Below are positions 61,806 through 64,000 of a stretch of DNA of 64,000 bases, piece after piece (position 1 is the first letter of the stretch; the number at the start of each line of letters is the position of its first letter). The notes beneath the pieces were generated by a model. It searched no databases. It saw only the letters and a list, made by a program, of their open reading frames with translations, and was not told where the DNA came from. The DNA is from a bacterium (GTDB taxonomy: Bacteria; CSSED10-310; JAFGSJ01): NCBI GenBank assembly GCA_016934675.1, contig JAFGSJ010000108.1, forward strand, positions 1 through 64,000, written 5' to 3'. The position numbers were made by a program, and so were the translations under genes.

Positions 61806-63074
61806 CTACCAGTGTTTGCATTGGTTCGAACGGACCAGGCGATGTTGCAAACGGTACAGGGGGCGGGAACAGCGGGCCAGGCTTTTACGCCATTCCGGCA
61901 GACGTTCGAGCAGTTCCCTGACCTCGATGATATTGGCAATGTTGTCACAACTTCGATAACAACCAATGTCATCGGAGGGATTGTTTCCGATCAGTCTGAA
62001 ATAATCTTCATGATGGGTCATGAACAGTGCTTTTCGACGGAATTCCTGCTGGAGTCCGTTATTCCAGATGGTCCGAATGCTCGTTTGATAGATGTTACCC
62101 AAAGGATAACGCCATGATTTGAGACAACTGTTCACATTGCCGTCACCGAGTACACGCAGGAACATCCAGCCTGTATAGCAGCGTTCTGCCACAAGTTGGT
62201 CCCGGTCATAGCCGCCGGAATCGGCCAGGCGGGCAAAGACCCGTTGTTTGAAAAGGTCGAAGTCCCGAATATCGAGCCCATACTGATTCCGATACAGGTC
62301 CCTTTTTTCATCGAGTCGTTGGACCATATCTCGTAATCGGTCCAACTGGTCTTCGTCGAGTAACAACGAGTCCGTTTTACCGGGCAGGATGTCGACCATG
62401 GCAAAGTGGACCCCCGAAGCTCCGCATTGTCGGGCAAATTCAACCATGGCTTCGAGTTCATGATAGTTTTGGTTCATGATCACATTGTACATCCGGAAAA
62501 CCCCGCCCTGGTTCCGGATTTGTCCGATAATAGTCAGGACCCTGACCATGGCCTCGAAGTCAGCCGCGGTCTTATCCGGATGCGTAGCGACATATGTTTC
62601 GGGAGTCGCGGCCCAGACCGAGGCGGTGACATCGTCAACCCCGGCTTCGACCAGTTGTCGGGCTTCATCTTGACTGCAGTTGACGAAATTGGCATGCAGG
62701 ACCACAAACATGCCCCGTTTCTTGATCAAACGTACGATCTCGAGCAGATCGGGATGAGTGAAAACGTTGCCTCCACCCGAAAGGTAGATACATTGCGTCT
62801 GCAAATCCGCCAAATCGTTGATGACCCGCTCGACGACCCCGAAGGGCAGTTGTTGTGAGTGGATCGGGTCCGCACAGACCGTACCATGTAACAACGGACT
62901 CCTGATCCAGCAGGCCAGACAGGTATTGGTACAGGTGTTGGCAATGTCGATCTGGACGACCTTCGGGCCGGTAAATGCCAGCGATCTATCAAAAATACCG
63001 GCCAGCAATCGTTGGGTATAGCAGAAACGATCAAAACGGTAACGGATGAGTTGCCTGATCTCAGCTACGGTCAT
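61806..63074 (-). CDS. Radical SAM protein with SPASM-like C-terminal cysteines
   Basis: A 422-residue radical SAM enzyme. The 4Fe-4S cluster that cleaves SAM is held by C48, C52 and C55 in IANTCTNTCLACWIRSPLL. YLSGGGNVFTHPDLLEIV is the glycine-rich SAM-binding motif. A C-terminal Cys set, CYTGWMFLRVLGDGNVNSC and IGCYRSCDN, looks like a SPASM or twitch auxiliary cluster site. ATG 63074 is chosen (14-bp overlap with the upstream radical SAM gene); a GTG lies three codons earlier. It is the second of two adjacent radical SAM genes and precedes the ABC permease by 12 bp. Reaction unknown. Confidence 0.9.
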   Translation of the reverse strand: MTVAEIRQLIRYRFDRFCYTQRLLAGIFDRSLAFTGPKVVQIDIANTCTNTCLACWIRSPLLHGTVCADPIHSQQLPFGVVERVINDLADLQTQCIYLSGGGNVFTHPDLLEIVRLIKKRGMFVVLHANFVNCSQDEARQLVEAGVDDVTASVWAATPETYVATHPDKTAADFEAMVRVLTIIGQIRNQGGVFRMYNVIMNQNYHELEAMVEFARQCGASGVHFAMVDILPGKTDSLLLDEDQLDRLRDMVQRLDEKRDLYRNQYGLDIRDFDLFKQRVFARLADSGGYDRDQLVAERCYTGWMFLRVLGDGNVNSCLKSWRYPLGNIYQTSIRTIWNNGLQQEFRRKALFMTHHEDYFRLIGNNPSDDIGCYRSCDNIANIIEVRELLERLPEWRKSLARCSRPLYRLQHRLVRSNQCKHW

Positions 63075-64000
63075 GCGGACCACCGTTTAACAGCTCGAGG
63101 CTGAATCCGGGATTGAAATACTTACGGATAAAAGCTTCGGCCGCCCGACCGGACTCACCACCGATCCGGCCACGGAAAAACCGGGCTTGAGACGGTAACT
63201 CCTCGACTGAACGGGCCATGATGATTTCATCCATGAATTCTTCACACTTACACGGAAAATAACAGGTGGGGCGGTACGGTTCGAAGCGGATGTCCCGTAA
63301 CATGGCCAGGACCTCCCGGCCATAGCCGATCCAATCTCCGCGATTCGAGGCGGCTTGACATCGCCCTTCATAATAATCCAGATAACGGCCGGGTTTACAG
63401 GGGAAGTTCGTGCCGTCAGGCAACACGACCGTGCGGAAAAACTGGCGATAGCATTGGACACATTTGGGTCCGACGGACATGGGATTGACATCGTCCGCGG
63501 GACGTTCTTTCAACCCCTTGTCCCGGGTCAGGCGATTGCCCAGTAAACCGACGATTTCGACCGGATACCGCTTTTTCATTTCCCAGAATATCTGGTGGAA
63601 CTCTTCCCAGTAGTCCGGCTTATGGACCAGCGAGAGTGGGTGCTCCTGGGGCTCGACCGTGCCAAATGTCATGATCACCGTCGGATCGAGCTTGTAGAGC
63701 ACCTCGACTAAACGTGGCACTCCCCGGAAATTATGTTCGGTCACCACCGTGGCTGTCAAAATCTGGGGCAATTCGAGTCCGTGCTCCCGCTTGTATTTCA
63801 CCACTTCAGCCAGATTGGCCAGGATTTTTTCCGCGGGAATGCCTCGCTGCAGTTTGTTCAGGCCCTCGACACCATCAATCGAAACATGCAGGGTGTACAG
63901 ATAGGGCAGCAGGGGCAGTATCGCCTTCTTATGCACCGATAAATTGGTCGTAATGACCAGGTGCGGCTGGGCACACTCCCGGAATATCCGCTCGATTATT
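63061..64000 (-). CDS. Radical SAM protein with auxiliary cluster (partial, runs off the right edge)
   Basis: The frame is open to the window edge; 312 C-terminal residues are visible. Translation before the GTG at 63936 reads PHLVITTNLSVHKK, the usual strand-3 region of radical SAM proteins, so the true start and the CxxxCxxC motif lie beyond the window. LHVSIDGVEGLNKLQRG, TATVVTEHNF and a Cys-rich end (GPKCVQCYRQFF, FPCKPGRYLDYYEGRC, CYFPCKCEEF) show the barrel and auxiliary 4Fe-4S sites. It overlaps the next gene by 14 bp. The two proteins are related in fold but not duplicates. Confidence 0.88.
   Translation of the reverse strand, partial: IIERIFRECAQPHLVITTNLSVHKKAILPLLPYLYTLHVSIDGVEGLNKLQRGIPAEKILANLAEVVKYKREHGLELPQILTATVVTEHNFRGVPRLVEVLYKLDPTVIMTFGTVEPQEHPLSLVHKPDYWEEFHQIFWEMKKRYPVEIVGLLGNRLTRDKGLKERPADDVNPMSVGPKCVQCYRQFFRTVVLPDGTNFPCKPGRYLDYYEGRCQAASNRGDWIGYGREVLAMLRDIRFEPYRPTCYFPCKCEEFMDEIIMARSVEELPSQARFFRGRIGGESGRAAEAFIRKYFNPGFSLELLNGGPHDRS

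Overview
The window reads as chromosome of an uncultured, Gram-negative (diderm) bacterium. It carries an apolipoprotein N-acyltransferase, an OprP-type porin, lipoproteins with clear lipoboxes, periplasmic adaptor proteins and several large polytopic glycan or glycosyltransferase-like membrane proteins. The run small ORF - thpR - recA followed by pilT, with a CinA-type gene close by, recalls gene order in deltaproteobacteria-like lineages. The giant secreted protein built from choice-of-anchor, GEVED and lamin-tail modules is typical of poorly cultured FCB or deltaproteobacterial-type phyla. The phylum cannot be fixed from the sequence alone. I saw no tRNA, rRNA, CRISPR array or prophage. The only sign of mobile DNA is a transposase tail at the extreme left edge, beside an unusually AT-rich methyltransferase gene.

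Layout. 0-2 kb: transposase remnant, transferred-looking methyltransferase, adenosine deaminase. 2-9.5 kb: a polytopic membrane protein, lnt, a fibronectin-III secreted protein and a 902-residue GT-C-like membrane protein. 9.6-15.5 kb: a sulfate uptake block on the minus strand (Rrf2 regulator, porin, sulfate-binding protein, CysT, CysW, CysA). An almost identical 22-bp element lies in both the regulator and the porin promoter regions, which suggests an autoregulated Rrf2 operator. 15.6-25 kb: a sulfatase-fold hydrolase, a MoxR - DUF58 - transglutaminase (TgpA-like) operon, a glycosyltransferase-TPR fusion and an FG-GAP propeller protein. 25-30.4 kb: a MurC-like ligase overlapping tail-to-tail with a glycosyltransferase, then a membrane-anchored sulfatase-fold enzyme and a short CinA-like protein. 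30.5-34.9 kb: PAS protein, pilT, recA, thpR, a small protein and a lipoprotein. 35-41 kb: a PepC-type cysteine peptidase, a lipoprotein with a transglutaminase-like Cys/His pair, an FHA-DUF4388 protein and an O-antigen-ligase-like protein carrying an inserted Asp-box (BNR) propeller fragment. 41-44 kb: half of an AspT/YidE transporter, an ABC-2 transporter (ATPase and permease) and a PqqD-like protein. 44-52.8 kb: a Spy-like protein, SMUG1-type glycosylase, acetyl-CoA hydrolase/transferase family enzyme, then a divergent five-gene operon of three HlyD-type adaptors, a MacB/FtsX-type permease without an ATPase, and an alpha/beta hydrolase. 52.8-60 kb: a long untranslated leader and a 2205-residue modular secreted protein ending at a strong terminator. 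60-64 kb: an ABC permease and two radical SAM proteins, the last cut by the window edge.

The most unusual pieces are the ligase with the Asp-box insertion, the three-adaptor/one-permease operon, the radical SAM pair with an exporter permease, the ABC-PqqD cassette, the paired Rrf2 operator, and two sulfatase-fold enzymes whose formylglycine motif is replaced by Thr-Ala-Pro.
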